NCBI GenBank assembly: GCA_011947345.1
Contig: JAAVTG010000208.1
Location: 62,001-126,000, forward strand
DNA from: Phytophthora quininea
Taxonomy: Eukaryota > Oomycota > Peronosporomycetes > Peronosporales > Peronosporaceae
DNA length: 64,000 nt
Direction: 5' to 3'
The translations under genes were made by a program, and so were the position numbers. Positions 33,473 through 44,459 of the stretch are shown piece after piece; the stretch's first letter is position 1, and the number at the start of each line of letters is the position of its first letter. The notes beneath the pieces were generated by a model. It searched no databases. It was not told the DNA's origin and saw nothing but the letters and a program-made list of their open reading frames with translations.

Positions 33473-33866
33473 ATGCATTTTCGTCGTGTGGCCCTCAGTC
33501 GATCGATTCACCGTAGTAGCAACATGTCGGCCGCCACCAAGACCTTCAAGAACGCCTTCCAGGTGCTGTGCCCCACGCGCGACTACGGTGTGGGTCTGCG
33601 CGTGACTCGCGGCATCTGGAACAAGTTCGCAGAGCCCTCGTACTGGGAGGTGACGCGCATCCGTCCGTCGCCCGACCTCAAGCACGGCAAAGTGTACGGC
33701 ATCTTCACGTTTCGTGGTAAGTCATGAATCCTTTACCGGCAGTATATATATTGATACTAATAAGGTTCAACATGTTTTATCGGGATAATCTGCAGGCAAG
33801 ACGGACCCCAAGGTGAAGCGCATCAATGGCACGCTGAAGAAGGATTGGAGCCCCTTTGAGGGCTAA
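33473..33866 (+). CDS. Mitochondrial small-subunit ribosomal protein mS34-like
   Basis: Exons 33473-33716 and 33796-33866 with a consensus intron (GTAAGT...TGCAG). The N-terminus MHFRRVALSRSIHRSS is basic and Ser-rich, as expected for mitochondrial import. The body has YGVGLRVTRGIW, EPSYWEVTRIRPSPD and HGKVYGIFTFRGK, matching the conserved core of mS34. The protein is short, about 104 residues. A possible longer form would splice from 33857 (a GC start instead of GT) to 34088 and add VRKTFANYKAKASSFLR before a stop at 34141-34143. Identity is likely, not certain. Confidence 0.65.
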
Positions 33867-34267
33867 AGGAGCCGAGCAGATTGTTGATAGACGGAGACGG
33901 AGGGAGCAGATGCAGCCACTACCGGTGATCATCTGCAATCGATGTCAGGGAGCACTTTGCGCGCATTACGGCGCGGTAAGATTGCAATACAAGATGGAGT
34001 ATTATGGGAGTATGGTTGCTACGACACGGAAGAGAAAACGTTTCGCCACGCGTATGAAAGTTAGCTCTTACTTGTTGCCTTCTCCAGGCGTCCGCAAGAC
34101 ATTTGCCAACTACAAGGCCAAGGCAAGCAGCTTCCTTCGTTGAAGTGCCTTCCACGCGTCGCCTTGAGCGACCAATCGCACATTTCTGGGAAGCGTATCC
34201 GACTCAAATCTTTTCGGCCACGTGTATCAATTCGAATCACTTTCAGAAACCCACAGCAACAACCAAA
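33867..34267. other. Spacer with a possible extra exon of the mS34-like gene
   Basis: No independent gene recognised. It holds a good donor (GCG/GTAAGATT at about 33977) and acceptor (CTTCTCCAG at 34087), and an exon-like 34088-34143 reading VRKTFANYKAKASSF. Directly upstream of the thioredoxin-like gene. Confidence 0.35.
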
Positions 34268-36549
34268 ATGCTGATCCGACCTCTGCTAACGTCCTTGCTT
34301 GTCTGCGCCTGTTGGTCGCTTGCCAGTGCTTTGGACACGCTCACGACGTCGCAACAGATTGCGGAAGTCGAGAGATCCTCCCGTGTCCACGCTCTGGTGG
34401 TGCTCGCTACCGAGGACAAGAAGGAAGACGTTGAAGCGCAGAGAACACCGGAAGAACTGGCCACCACCGCGTACCCATCGTTGCAGCAGCTGGAGGCCGA
34501 GCTGGACGGCCTCGTACGCTTCGCGGTAGTGGACGTGGCCCCCGACACAAGAACAATTTGCTCAGCAAGTGGCAGATCAAAGGGCTACCCACTTTAGTGG
34601 TGTATAAGGACCCACCAAAGGAGAACCCATACACTGGTAAACTCTACCGAGATGCAGTCATGATGGACGTGTCGTTGCTGGACCACCCGCGGAAATTCAA
34701 GAGGAGCCTCAAACAAATGATCCCGACCGAGTTTGTGCAAGAAGTCGGCGAGTTGCCAGGGTTCCAAGAGTTTGTCAAGGAGAAGACGAAAGACGAGAAG
34801 AGTGTGGCACTTTTAGTGTCAAGCAAAAACATCCGACGCCGTTGTACAGAGCTCTGGCGGCGGAGTTTGAAAAGCGAGGAGTGACGTTTGCCTTTTGAGC
34901 GAAGAGGAAGACGGTGCGAGTGAGGTTATTCAGACACTGCAAGTGGAGGAACTGCCTACCATGCTGGTGCTGAAATCCATGACGGAGTATGAAGTCTTGG
35001 AGGCGGACAAGATGAAGACGTACAAGCAGTTGAAGGAGTTTGTGGAGCCGTTTGCGACCAAGGCGGAGGCAACCGAGACGAAGAGCGAAAAGGAGAAGAG
35101 TGGGTCGAATATTAAATTTTTCACGGCCAGTGATTTTGACGACTTGGTGCTGAAGTCGGATGTGATTTGGATGGTGGAATTCATGGACGGAGAGCGCGAG
35201 AAGGGTGTCACGGAAGAAGAGTGGAAGAAATCGTTCAACGACGTACACCGTAAAGCTGGAATGATCGCGATCGGCGCAGTGAGCTGCACGAAGGAAGCTG
35301 AGCTCTGCGAGCGTTTTGGCGGGCCTGGTGTTCGTGTTTTCCCACTTGAACTGACTGAAGAGAGAAGAGTGAAGCGTGCTGAAGTGTTGCCGAAGCTTTA
35401 CAAGACCAAGGACGAGGCAAAACAGGACGCAATCGACTCCATCCCAAACCTTAGCGTTACTGTGAATTCCAACTCGGAGTTGACTGCGTTTATTTCCTGG
35501 GCGAGAGATAGCCATGCGCTGCCCATCTTGGTATTTACAACCAAGAAGGGCACGCCACCAATGATGAAAGCGCTGTTATTGTCGGTTCCGTCGCAAAAAT
35601 CATGCTTGCCGTCATTCACGACGCTGACCAAGAAATCAAACAGCAATTCTTGGTCCCGTCGACTGCCAGCACGTCCATGGTGTGTCTGGTGCCGACTCAG
35701 CCGGGTGCAGCGGAAGCAAACGCCGCTCCGTTTGGCGTCGTCGCGTACGACAAGAAGAGGATGGGGTCGTACACGTACCCGAACATCATGCAGTTTATTC
35801 TGCAGGTGCTTGCCCAGTACCCTCACCCCAAGGAAATTAGCTCTGAAGCTGGCAACGTGGATCTCTCATCGCTAGATGTATCCTCTGCAAAGGCTCTCGT
35901 GCCGTACTTGACTAAGGAAAACTTGGAGGAGGTTTGCAGTGGTAGCAAGATCTGTGCGATCGGCTTCTTCGAGGATCATGCCGATACCCTGAGCGACCCT
36001 GAGTCTCGACTGTCCAAGTCGATGGCAATTTTAACACGTGTAGCAGCACAGAGCAAGCAGAACAGAGAGCCGTTCCACTTCATGTGGGTCAACGGCAAGT
36101 GCCAGAAGGACTTTGCCGCGGCGTTTGACGTGGGTCTCTTCCAGATGCCGACGGTCGCCGTGTACTCCCCGTCTAAGAATCGCTACGCGACGAACGTCGG
36201 TCTGTTTGACGAAGAAAACGCGTCGGCGTTTTTGAAGAGCGTGCTGTCTGGCAGCATTGGGACGGCACCGATCGGCGATGTGCCAGAGCTTGGCGACGAG
36301 TGCTCCTTTGAGGATATCCAGGAGGTGGCCCTGGGAGCGGATGGCGATGCCGTTGAAGAGGACGAAGAGCTCGACGACTTGCTGAGCGAGATCATCTCGG
36401 ACGAACAGCACCAGCACGAGAAACTCGAGAAGGAATTGGCATCCGAGCACAAACACTCCAAGAAAGACAAGAAGAGCAAGAAGGCCAAGAAGGCCAAGAA
36501 GAAATCCAAGAAGAAAAAGGAGCTCGCGACGAGCTGTAAGCGCCGATAA
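34268..36549 (+). CDS. Secretory-pathway protein with several thioredoxin-like domains
   Basis: ATG 34268 begins a signal peptide (MLIRPLLTSLLVCACWSLAS). Thioredoxin-fold hallmarks follow: KWQIKGLPTLVVYKDPP with the cis-Pro, LQVEELPTMLVLKS, VIWMVEFMDGEREKG, MPTVAVYSPSKNRYA. I find no CxxC pair at the expected places, so it may act as a chaperone-like or structural PDI relative rather than an oxidoreductase. The C-terminus is acidic (EEDEELDDLLSEI) and then very Lys-rich (KKSKKAKKAKKK), ending without a KDEL-type signal. Frame breaks at about 34555, 34825, 34890 and 35570 each sit at an A or T run, consistent with sequence error. Length in a joined reading is about 760 residues. Family call moderate; substrate unknown. 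Confidence 0.7.
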
Positions 36550-36811
36550 TTTTTGCATGAGCAGAAGACATTGAACGGCAACATGGCCATGTTGCTGTAA
36601 ATACGCAGTAGTAATCCTCTATTTGAGCCAATCAATGGCTTCTAACGGATATGCGGTTCGATAGGCTTCGAGAATGATTGGCTATTATTACTTGACTTGA
36701 ACTTTGTATACCCTTGGCAGTTCGTGGCCTCCATTCATTCTCTCTGCGCCAGCCAGCCTGCCAACACTGTTTTGCGCTCAGTGAAGATTCCGATATTCCT
36801 CCGACTGAAAA

Positions 36812-37638
36812 ATGGCCAAGCGTACGTTGCCCTCTATGCGTGTGCACAGGCAGGTCTCCAGTCGACGCTCCGTTCCCTCGTCGATCGTTTCTCTCCGTGT
36901 CTGCTTGGGCACTTTATGGAGTCCTCAGTCGTACTCGAGCAGCAGGACCAGTACTTCTAGACAGGCAAACGGAGCAGTCACCAACTTTACAGACCGACAA
37001 GACAGCGAGCGACTGACACGGAGAGAAAACTGATACAGTGGAGGACGGAACGGAAGACTGGAGATGGAGCAGGAGACGACGAGAAACGACAGCACTGACG
37101 TCCTGTATGATTTATTGTGACCCTCGCAGACAAACCTTCTGGTATTCGCTGCGCGCGTAAGCTGCGCGTGCACCGTCGCACGCAGCGCTGGGCGCAGAAG
37201 TCCTACAACAAGAGCCACTCGGTGACCGCCATGAAGGCCAACCCGCTCGGTGGTTCGTCCATGGCCAAGGGCATCGTTCTTGAGAAGATGTACGTCCATT
37301 GTTACAACAAATTTTTGTTGTTGTTGTTACAATTGGTGGACTAATTGTTACATTTTGTTGACTTTTGCAGCGGCATTGAGGCCAAGCAGCCCAACTCTGC
37401 CATTCGCAAGTCGTGCCGTGTGCAGCTCATCAAGAACTCGAAGAAGATCGCCGCCTTCGTGCCGCGCGATGGCTGCCTCAACTACGTCGACGAGAACGAC
37501 GAGGTGCTGATCTCGGGCTTCGGTCGCCGCGGCCACGCCGTCGGTGATATCCCCGGTGTGCGTTTCAAGGTCGTCAAGGTCTCGGGCGTGTCGCTGCTCG
37601 CCCTGTACAAGGAGAAGAAGGAGAAGCCGCGCTCGTAG
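36812..37638 (+). CDS. RPS23: Ribosomal protein S23 (uS12)
   Basis: Exons 36812-36821, 37130-37289 and 37371-37638 give exactly 145 codons plus stop. The first exon is only 10 bp, and its intron (36822-37129, 308 bp) is long for this genome. The protein is highly conserved: [70 protein letters not shown] and [20 protein letters not shown], which contain the decoding-centre loop. It is a component of the cytosolic 40S subunit. ATTCATTCTCTCTGCG at about 36734 resembles an oomycete initiator. No frame breaks. Confidence 0.95.
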
Positions 37639-37978
37639 ATGGTGTGCCCGTGGACTCAGGGGAACTCGCCCGTAGCGGCGTCAGCTTCGATCGCTGACTT
37701 CTTAGCAGACTGCAGCCCACTCGACCTCATGCATTGCCTCGTTGTGACGCTTGGTCGACGCCAACTGCTGCTGGCGCTGCTACGGCGGCCCATTTTTTCC
37801 TAATCTCGGAAACGAAGGAATATCGCTTGCCCAGCATAAAGTGTTGCTACCTTTTGCTACCGTCACTTTGTTACCTGCTACGAGCAGTAGACCTTCACTC
37901 ACCTTTGACAATTTGCGTTGGTGAGCTGGGTCTCATTTCCGAATTTACCAAGCTTCTCCGAAGATACCTCGCTCCAAC

Positions 37979-38761
37979 ATGCCCATGCAGGTGGAATTGA
38001 TCCCCGTGCTGTCGGACAACTACGCGTACCTTCTGATCGACAGTGACAGCCGCGTCGCTGCGGCGGTGGACCCTGTGGACGCCCAGACGGTGCTCAACCG
38101 CGCGCTGGAGCTGGACGTAACAATTTCGACGGTGCTGACCACCCATTCGCACTGGGACCACGCGGGAGGCAACCGAGACCTCGCAGAGCTCATCCGCAAG
38201 CGTGACGGACGCGAGATCTCCATTGTTGGCGGCCCTGGAGACGCCGTGGAGGCGCAGACGCAGACGGTGACCAACGGGGACCTTGTTACCGTCGGAGGTC
38301 TCCAAATTCAAGTGTACTTTACCCCCTGCCACACTAGAGACCACGTGCTGTACCATTGCCAAGACGCGCTCTTTACGGGCGACACCTTGTTCATTGCAGG
38401 CTGCGGCCGGTTCTTTAGTGGTTCTCCGGCCGAGATGCACTACGCTCTGAACGAGGTGGTGGCCAAACTACCGGAACAGACCAAAATCTACTGCGGCCAC
38501 GAGTACACGGCCAGCAACCTACGCTTTGCTGCCCATGTGGAACCAGATAATGCACTGGTGCAGAAGAAACTGCAGTGGGCGCTGGACAAGACCAAGAGCA
38601 CGGAACCGACTGTCCCGTCGACGGTGAAGGAAGAACTGGAGACCAACCCGTTCATGAGAGTGGGCCAACCTGACGTGCAGAAGTTCGCCGGTGAGACGAA
38701 CGACGTGGAAGTGATGAGGGTACTGAGAACTGCTAAGGACAATTTTGTCATTGGAAAGTGA
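37979..38761 (+). CDS. Hydroxyacylglutathione hydrolase (glyoxalase II)
   Basis: One intact frame of 260 residues. Metallo-beta-lactamase fold: metal site TTHSHWDHAGGN at residues about 55-66, FTGDTLFIAGCGRFF with the bridging Asp, and ICYCGHEYTASNLRFA-type motif (seen as YCGHEYTASNLRFA). It hydrolyses S-lactoylglutathione to lactate and glutathione in methylglyoxal detoxification. CHTRDHVLYH has Asp where most family members have Gly after the Arg-type position; the other ligands look normal. Start MPMQVELIPVLSDNYAYLL fits the family start closely, so no upstream targeting exon is needed for a cytosolic form. Confidence 0.93.
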   Translation: MPMQVELIPVLSDNYAYLLIDSDSRVAAAVDPVDAQTVLNRALELDVTISTVLTTHSHWDHAGGNRDLAELIRKRDGREISIVGGPGDAVEAQTQTVTNGDLVTVGGLQIQVYFTPCHTRDHVLYHCQDALFTGDTLFIAGCGRFFSGSPAEMHYALNEVVAKLPEQTKIYCGHEYTASNLRFAAHVEPDNALVQKKLQWALDKTKSTEPTVPSTVKEELETNPFMRVGQPDVQKFAGETNDVEVMRVLRTAKDNFVIGK

Positions 38762-38872
38762 GGAGGTGAGAGCAATTGTGCTCATGTTACTTGTAACTCA
38801 AAGACTCCAACACGAGCAGATTGGTGGACTGCTGTAACGAATGCAATGGTCATTCAAGAAATTGTTGCGGTC

Positions 38873-39465
38873 TTAGAGCGGGGTCTCAGTTCCGTACAGG
38901 AACAACAGAAAATTATTTGGCCCCTCGCCCGTGTACCATATCCAGGAGTGACTCCACAAGTCGGACGATGACTTGGCGGCGTTCGACATTGGCGGGGTCC
39001 ATCTTGATTCCGTTCTGGCGAGGCAAAGGGAACCATATAGCAATTCCACGTACCTCTCCGCTGTTCCAACCGAGTAGCCCTGTTTCGCAAGATCCATCAC
39101 CAATTGCTTGCGATCTTCACCACTGTTTATCGATACAAGACGCTCGCGATCCGACCGCAACATATCGGTATCACTTGCGCACGATTCCACCCCATAAGGT
39201 TTCAAAATCACCCACTCGCGTGCATTACCAGGAAGATCCGTCTGAAGTACATATATTTTCCTTCCCCACCTTGCTGGGATCATCCCCAAAGAGCAATCGC
39301 CGGGTTTCCCTCAATCACGACGTAGCCGCAGTCAGGGCGTTTCAGCTCGAATTTCTCCCCGCGGCCACCACCGAAAACACACTGACCTTCAGAGGCGCCG
39401 CCATGACATAGGAACTCACTTTGATGCCTTGCATCCCCGACCGTAATCCAACCGTCTTCATAGTG
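38873..39465 (-). pseudogene. LYG-repeat family copy B (N-terminally truncated, fused to copy A)
   Basis: Member of an unassigned family with seven copies in this window. It begins inside the N-terminal domain (GWITVGDARHQ) directly after the first LYG motif of copy A, so a deletion has joined two neighbours. It continues FELKRPDCGYVVIEGNP, then in another frame EWVILKPYGVES, RKQLVMDLAKQGYSV, ELLYGS, and near the end LLFLYGTETPL. It is most similar to copy D at 41433-42160. Confidence 0.75.
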
Positions 39466-40017
39466 GCCGTATAGCGACTCCATGATCTTTTTGGTTCTGC
39501 TGGGCCAATAGCCCCGTTTTGTAAACCTCATCACCAACTCTTGCTGATCTTCACGACGATCCGTCGGATACGAGTCGCTGCCAATCCGACAGCAACAGTT
39601 GATCCATCCTGAGCGATTGCAGCTCGTACGGCTTTCAAAATGACCCACCGGTTCACAGTACTCGGAAGATCCGCCCGACAGACACACATTTTCCTCTCCT
39701 TTGCGATACCAATTCCCAACGTTCTTCCTACCCGGTGGCTTGCAAACACGACCGTTCCATCTTGGGCAACTTTCGGCTCCAGCTAGACGGCACCATACTT
39801 GTACATTCGGCATTCTTCTGATTCTTCATTCCCGGTGTAGAGAGACTCGATTTTTTTTCGCATCTCGAATGGCAACCTAGCCATCGATCAGGTGAAGCTC
39901 GACGAAGAAGATGGGGTCGCAAACACGACCCCTCCTGGAAGGAAATCTATCCCCACTTGTAGTCATCAAGATCACCGGTGTGTCGAAAGGCAGCGTGTAC
40001 ATGTCGATGTGCTCCAT
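39466..40017 (-). pseudogene. LYG-repeat family copy A (3'-truncated)
   Basis: ATG 40017 starts MEHIDMYTLPFDTPVILMTT, the family's N-terminal signature. An in-frame stop follows FVELHLIDG, and later blocks are spread over frames: TLGIGIAKERKMCVCRADLP, VNRWVILKAV, QELVMRFTKRGYWP, MESLYG. The sequence then passes straight into copy B. It is divergent from copy C, with 151 bp between starts. Confidence 0.75.
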
Positions 40018-40168
40018 CTCCAGTAAAGTGCAGAATGAATAGAAAGTCGCATAGTTACCGGTCGCTTGATTGAAGGAAAGGTTGGGTCAGCATCTTTCGG
40101 ATCACTGCTGGAGATTGACCAAAGAGTGCGACCTTGCCATTTGTCATTCTACCAGAACAACATTTGCC

Positions 40169-40920
40169 ATGGCGACAACTCTCGATGTGGACGTGCTGCC
40201 GTTGGATACGCCCGTGGTCATGCTGACTGCCAGTGGAGGTCGCTTGCGGGCGCCGTCATTTTTGTCGAGCTTCACCGCGCTGACGATGGCATGGTCCTTA
40301 TCCAAGACACGAAAGACAAATCTCGCTCGGTTGGAATTCGCAAGGGTTCTTACGGAGCATGCAGCTTTACGACTGATGGTGGGAAATTCGTCGTGAAAGT
40401 CTCGACCGCTGGGTACCTCGTGTTCAAACATTTACTGACCGGCAATGCACTCGAAATCGACACTCAAGGCCAAGAAGACGTGTGTGTTTGTTGATCCCAG
40501 TTCTCTGGCAAGACTCAAGAGTGGTTTTTGGCGAAAGCGCACGACTTCAACGAGGCTAATGTAACAGCACCTTCGAGGTCGAGTCTGACGCGTTTTGCTA
40601 CTGCAAGCACTGCTGCGGATCGCCGTGAATTGATCATGCGTTTCGCCCACGACTACAGGGCCGAAGTTGGTGATATTTTGCAGCTGTTGTATGGCTGCAC
40701 CACTCCGTGCGAAATCAAGACGGACGCTGCGAATGTGGAGCGTCGACAGAAGATTTTGGAGCTGGTGGAGTGCGGTAAGAAGCCGGAGGACATTAAAACT
40801 TTGATGTTGCTGCTGTATGGCACGGAGTCAGTACTTCCGAGTGCTGTGACATACGAGCAAAACCAAAGCGAATTTGTTGACATTGATGCCGCTGATGTAG
40901 GTAAGGAAGAAAAACGGTGA
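40169..40920 (+). pseudogene. LYG-repeat family copy C
   Basis: ATG 40169 gives MATTLDVDVLPLDTPVVMLT. The frame shifts near 40245, then IFVELHRADDGMVLIQDTKD and FVVKVSTAGYLVFKHLLTGN. An in-frame TGA at 40492-40494 falls where sister copies have Arg, after which the same frame continues EWFLAKAHDF, DRRELIMRF, ILQLLYGCTTP, NVERRQKILELVECGKKPED and LMLLLYGTES to a stop at 40920. The TGA is outside any run, so decay is plausible. Confidence 0.7.
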
Positions 40921-41432
40921 AGGAAGAAGGAGTCCAACTGGTGACACCGCCCTACTCGTTTCTTCGTGCAAACCTTTCTAAATAGGATGCGGGGAATTTC
41001 AGTTTTGTAGCGTTCGTACACCGCAATTTATCTAATCGCAATTTTGCATTGAAGTGCTCGTCGTGTACGGTATGATGAGCGGATAGCTGGAAGGCACACG
41101 ATATCGTCGATGCCAGCGAACTCTCGACATTCAGGCGAAGTGCCCACATTGCAGAAGGATTTAACGCAACTCAGTCGACGACTGGGACCCGCCTACAATC
41201 ACATCAGGACGAAGGACCGATGCGCTCTGATACTAGTCCTTTTGGTCATATCTCGACTCTTTAGGAAACTAGCGTCCATGTGGCCCGAAGAAACCCACGC
41301 TGAGTACCGGAGGCCAGAACGTCTATGAATGTGATTTCTTACATTTCTTATAATCAACGCCGAAAGATGCTGACACCATCAATCAATCAACAGTTCATGT
41401 CGTGGCAGTCCTCACTCTGCAATTTACTGGAG

Positions 41433-42160
41433 ATGGAACGCATCGACGTGACCACGCTACCTTTCGACACTCCGGTGATTTTAATGACTCATGATGGAGA
41501 TCAACTGGGTTCGGTTGGAAACTCAAAACCTGGAAACAGGCAAAATCTGGTCGAACTCCACTATGCAAGAGGTTGGGTCACCATCAGAGATGCCAGGCGC
41601 CCAACCAGGAAGCTATGCCGTAGCGTATTTGCAGACTACCATTGTTTTGGTAATGCTAGCGGGGTGCAGCTCGAGCTGAAGCGTTTCCCCATCGCGACCA
41701 CGTCTTATTTGTGGGAAAATCCGGCGACTCATATCTGGGGATGGTGCCAACAGACCGAGGAAAACAGTGTGTCATTCGTCCTCATCTTTCTCTAATTGAA
41801 AGCGAGTGGGTGATTTTGAAGCCCTACGAGTTGGAATCATGCGCAACCGTTGACGACATGCTGCTGTCGGATCGCAAGCGCCTTGTGTCCACCAACAGTG
41901 ATGAAGACCGACAGCAATTGGTGATGGACCTCGCCAAACAGGGCGACTCGACCAAACGAATTAACACGTTCTTGGAATTACTTTACGGTTCTTCTACGCC
42001 GCACCAAAACGATATCAAGATGGATCGAGCTAATGTCGACCGCCGTCAAGACATCGTCCGACTTGTGGAATCGGGCGTCGGCGTTGTTGGGTACGGTACA
42101 GTCGCGGGGGAGCTAGAGACGTTTCTGCTGTTCCTCTACGGAACCAAGACTCCACTTTAA
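41433..42160 (+). CDS. LYG-repeat family copy D
   Basis: Starts MERIDVTTLPFDTPVILMTH, then LVELHYARGWVTIRDARR. One frame change near 41700 separates the N-terminal domain from the rest: SEWVILKPYELES, EDRQQLVMDLAKQGDSTK, FLELLYGSSTP, ANVDRRQDIVRLVESG and LLFLYGTKTPL. Two LYG units about 45-50 residues apart are clear. Probably a gene with one sequence error, closely related to copy B. Confidence 0.65.
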
Positions 42161-42233
42161 GGCTCTGGAAACATTCTTTGAATGAAATTGTGGTGAGGTC
42201 CCGCAGTGAAGTAGCTCAAACGCTAATGCATTC

Positions 42234-42827
42234 GTGACTAGATTTCGTGTAGGTGTCTTGTTAACCCGTACTTACACGGCAATGGAAATATACGGCGTGA
42301 ATCGCTGCACAAGTAGCGAACTTCGGACCACTGACACGGCAGAAATGAAACGTGACGATCGTCAGCAAATTCGTTTGCAGTTTTCGCAGAAAAGATTGAC
42401 TTTTCCGTTCACGTCGAAAATTGTTCGCATTTTGAACCAAGATGGCGCTGCCGGAGGCGCGCTGCTACAGACGGCGGTGTCACCCTTCCTGGACGAGATC
42501 AACGCTGACAAGATGCCGGGGTCCAAACGTCTGGTCCCAGCAGCAGAAGACGAAGGTGGAGAAGAAGCGTGCTATGCGGCTCCACGCTTCGAAACACAGA
42601 GTACGACCTTGTGGACCGGACGCCAATATCATGATGGCGTCTTCGTCCGAGCCGATGAAGCGGAGCAACACGGAGAAGCGTCAGAACAAGCAGCTTTTTA
42701 CATCTGTTTGCTGATGGCAGCGCTCTGTTTGACCGGAGCGATTTTGTCTATTGTTTGGAACGCTCCCTATCTGAGCAAGTGTATGAAAACGTGCGGTATC
42801 TGTGTGATGGTGGATCGACGGTCGTGA
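42234..42827 (+). CDS. Hypothetical protein with one C-terminal membrane segment
   Basis: The frame 42234-42827 is open for 197 codons. Its end has a convincing hydrophobic stretch, AAFYICLLMAALCLTGAILS, preceded by an acidic region. I recognise no domain. Another frame from ATG 42442 is also open and gives a very basic protein, so it is uncertain which, if either, is real. Confidence 0.3.
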   Translation: MTRFRVGVLLTRTYTAMEIYGVNRCTSSELRTTDTAEMKRDDRQQIRLQFSQKRLTFPFTSKIVRILNQDGAAGGALLQTAVSPFLDEINADKMPGSKRLVPAAEDEGGEEACYAAPRFETQSTTLWTGRQYHDGVFVRADEAEQHGEASEQAAFYICLLMAALCLTGAILSIVWNAPYLSKCMKTCGICVMVDRRS

Positions 42828-43600
42828 AGGCGCTTTTTTTTTTTTCGTGATGGCGTTGTATTATTCCTTGATGCTCATTTCATTCATTCCCGTGCCGCTG
42901 TACGTCAATATGTCGTCGGTGCAGTCGTAAATGACCTGGAAATGTACACATGGAGAAGTTCGCTCATAATCGGGGCCTGGGCGATTCACTACCGCACTTA
43001 ATCACATGCGCCAGATCGACCTGTGACGCATTGAATGCGTCGACTGACACCCGTCCGGACCTCGATTCCATAGTAGAAGAGCTGGAAGCGTACAGCCGTA
43101 AGGATAATGATAGCGAGGATACTCCTGCTTGGAATGCTGCTGCGGCAACAGGCGCATTGTTCACAACATCAGAGCCGCGGGGCTCACGGGTCTCAGTATC
43201 TCCAAGAAGCCAACGTAAGCAACATGGTTGATCCTGTAGTCTGCAAGAACGGGCTTAACGAAGCTCTGGTATTACAGGTCATGGTACTCGGGACAAAAAT
43301 GGTTATTACAATTTGCCCTTAACAGCGTTCCCCTGGCCTTCTACCGAGACCAGGACGACAACAACGGCCAAGATGGACTGCTAGGCAGTGCTCGTGCCCC
43401 ACCTGCTGGACGAAATTCGGCAGGCAACATTTTCCGCGGGCCAAGGCCGCCGTAGCTTCTTCTCGGTGTCGGTACTATCTCATCGCTATACCAAGCACGC
43501 GGTCAAGCACGTGAGACCCGTAGTCGTCAAAAGAAAATAGCTCAAACTAGTAACAGGTAAGAAAATGTATTCATTAGGCCGCTAAGCTGCACAACGAACT
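42828..43600. other. Intergenic, with a possible kinase C-terminal remnant
   Basis: A T run at 42835-42847 follows the hypothetical gene. At 42870 GCTCATTTCATTC resembles the oomycete initiator. From 42950 to 43231 one frame reads LPHLITCARSTCDALN and TRPDLDSIVEELEAY, like the last helix of a tyrosine-kinase-like domain (RPxxxxIVxxLE). No other kinase motif is nearby, so at most this is a remnant. Confidence 0.3.
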
Positions 43601-43610
43601 CAAAGACTCC

Positions 43611-44443
43611 TTAGCTTCTGCTGCGGCTTGCGCGTCGTCGACTTCTGCTTCGACTAAAACTTCGGCTGCTCCGCGAGCGGCTAGAGCTTCTGCTTCGCGA
43701 TCGGCTGTGTCGGCCGCGGCTAAAGCTCCTGCTCCTGCTTCGAGAACTGAAGCTGCGACTGCGACTGACGCTGCGTCGACGGCGGAACGGACTCGGCGAG
43801 CGTCGTCGCCCTCGGAACGGAGGCAACGGACTGCGACGTCCCCTAAATGGAGACGGCGCCCGACGTCGGAATGGGGATCTCGAGCGTCGTGGGCTGCGAG
43901 AGCGTCCTCTAAATGGAGACGCGTTGCGTCGTCCACGACGGCTGGGGAGCGTCGTCTTGGCGACGGAGAGCGGAAGCGACCGCGGCGGTTGCTTCGAGAT
44001 CGTCTGGCTGGAGACCTCGCGACGGTGCGTCTGCTATTGGAGCGCGGCGGAGGCTCCGCTTTTGCCACATCGGGCAGCACCCGCAGCTTGTTGCCGTCCA
44101 GCCAGCCGTCGTGCATGTGGTCCTTGGCGCTGTCGGCGTCTTTCTGGGTGGCGAAGGCGACGATCGCGCTGGCCTTGCCCCTAGGGACGGCCATCTCCAC
44201 CTTCAGCACGACGCCGAACTTGCCGAAGATCTCCTTTAGGTGGTCGGCGTTGACATTGCGTGTGAGGTTCTCGACACGCAAGTTGACCGTGTGGGTCTTG
44301 GGGCTCTTGCTCTTGCTGTTGCCGTGGGCTCTTACGGAAACGTTGGAAGGGGAGCGACTGCGACTGCGTCTGGAAGACGCCGAGCGGGAGCGGGACGCAG
44401 ACTTGCGGCTGGCCGAGCGCGAGCGAGTGGAGGGAGACGCCAT
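43611..44443 (-). CDS. RNPS1-like splicing factor (RRM flanked by RS-rich regions)
   Basis: From ATG 44443: an N-terminal Ser/Arg-rich region (SRSRSASSRRSRSRSPSN), then an RRM: TVNLRVENLTRNVNADHLKE holding RNP2, and ASAIVAFATQKDADSAKDHM covering RNP1. This single RRM with a short RS tail on each side is the RNPS1 layout; RNPS1 belongs to the exon-junction-associated ASAP/PSAP complexes. After about 43935 the frame changes at a run of four C (needs five), and the C-terminus continues in another frame as Arg/Ser dipeptides (RSRSFSRGRHSRSRSRSSS) to a stop at 43611. It acts in the nucleus. Confidence 0.85.
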
Positions 44444-44459
44444 TGCGCCGGGGATCTAG

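Noticed and set aside
43707..44459. 250-codon Ala/Arg-rich open frame on + opposite the RNPS1-like gene
   Set aside because: Complement of Arg/Ser-rich repeats; the minus strand has a clear RRM.
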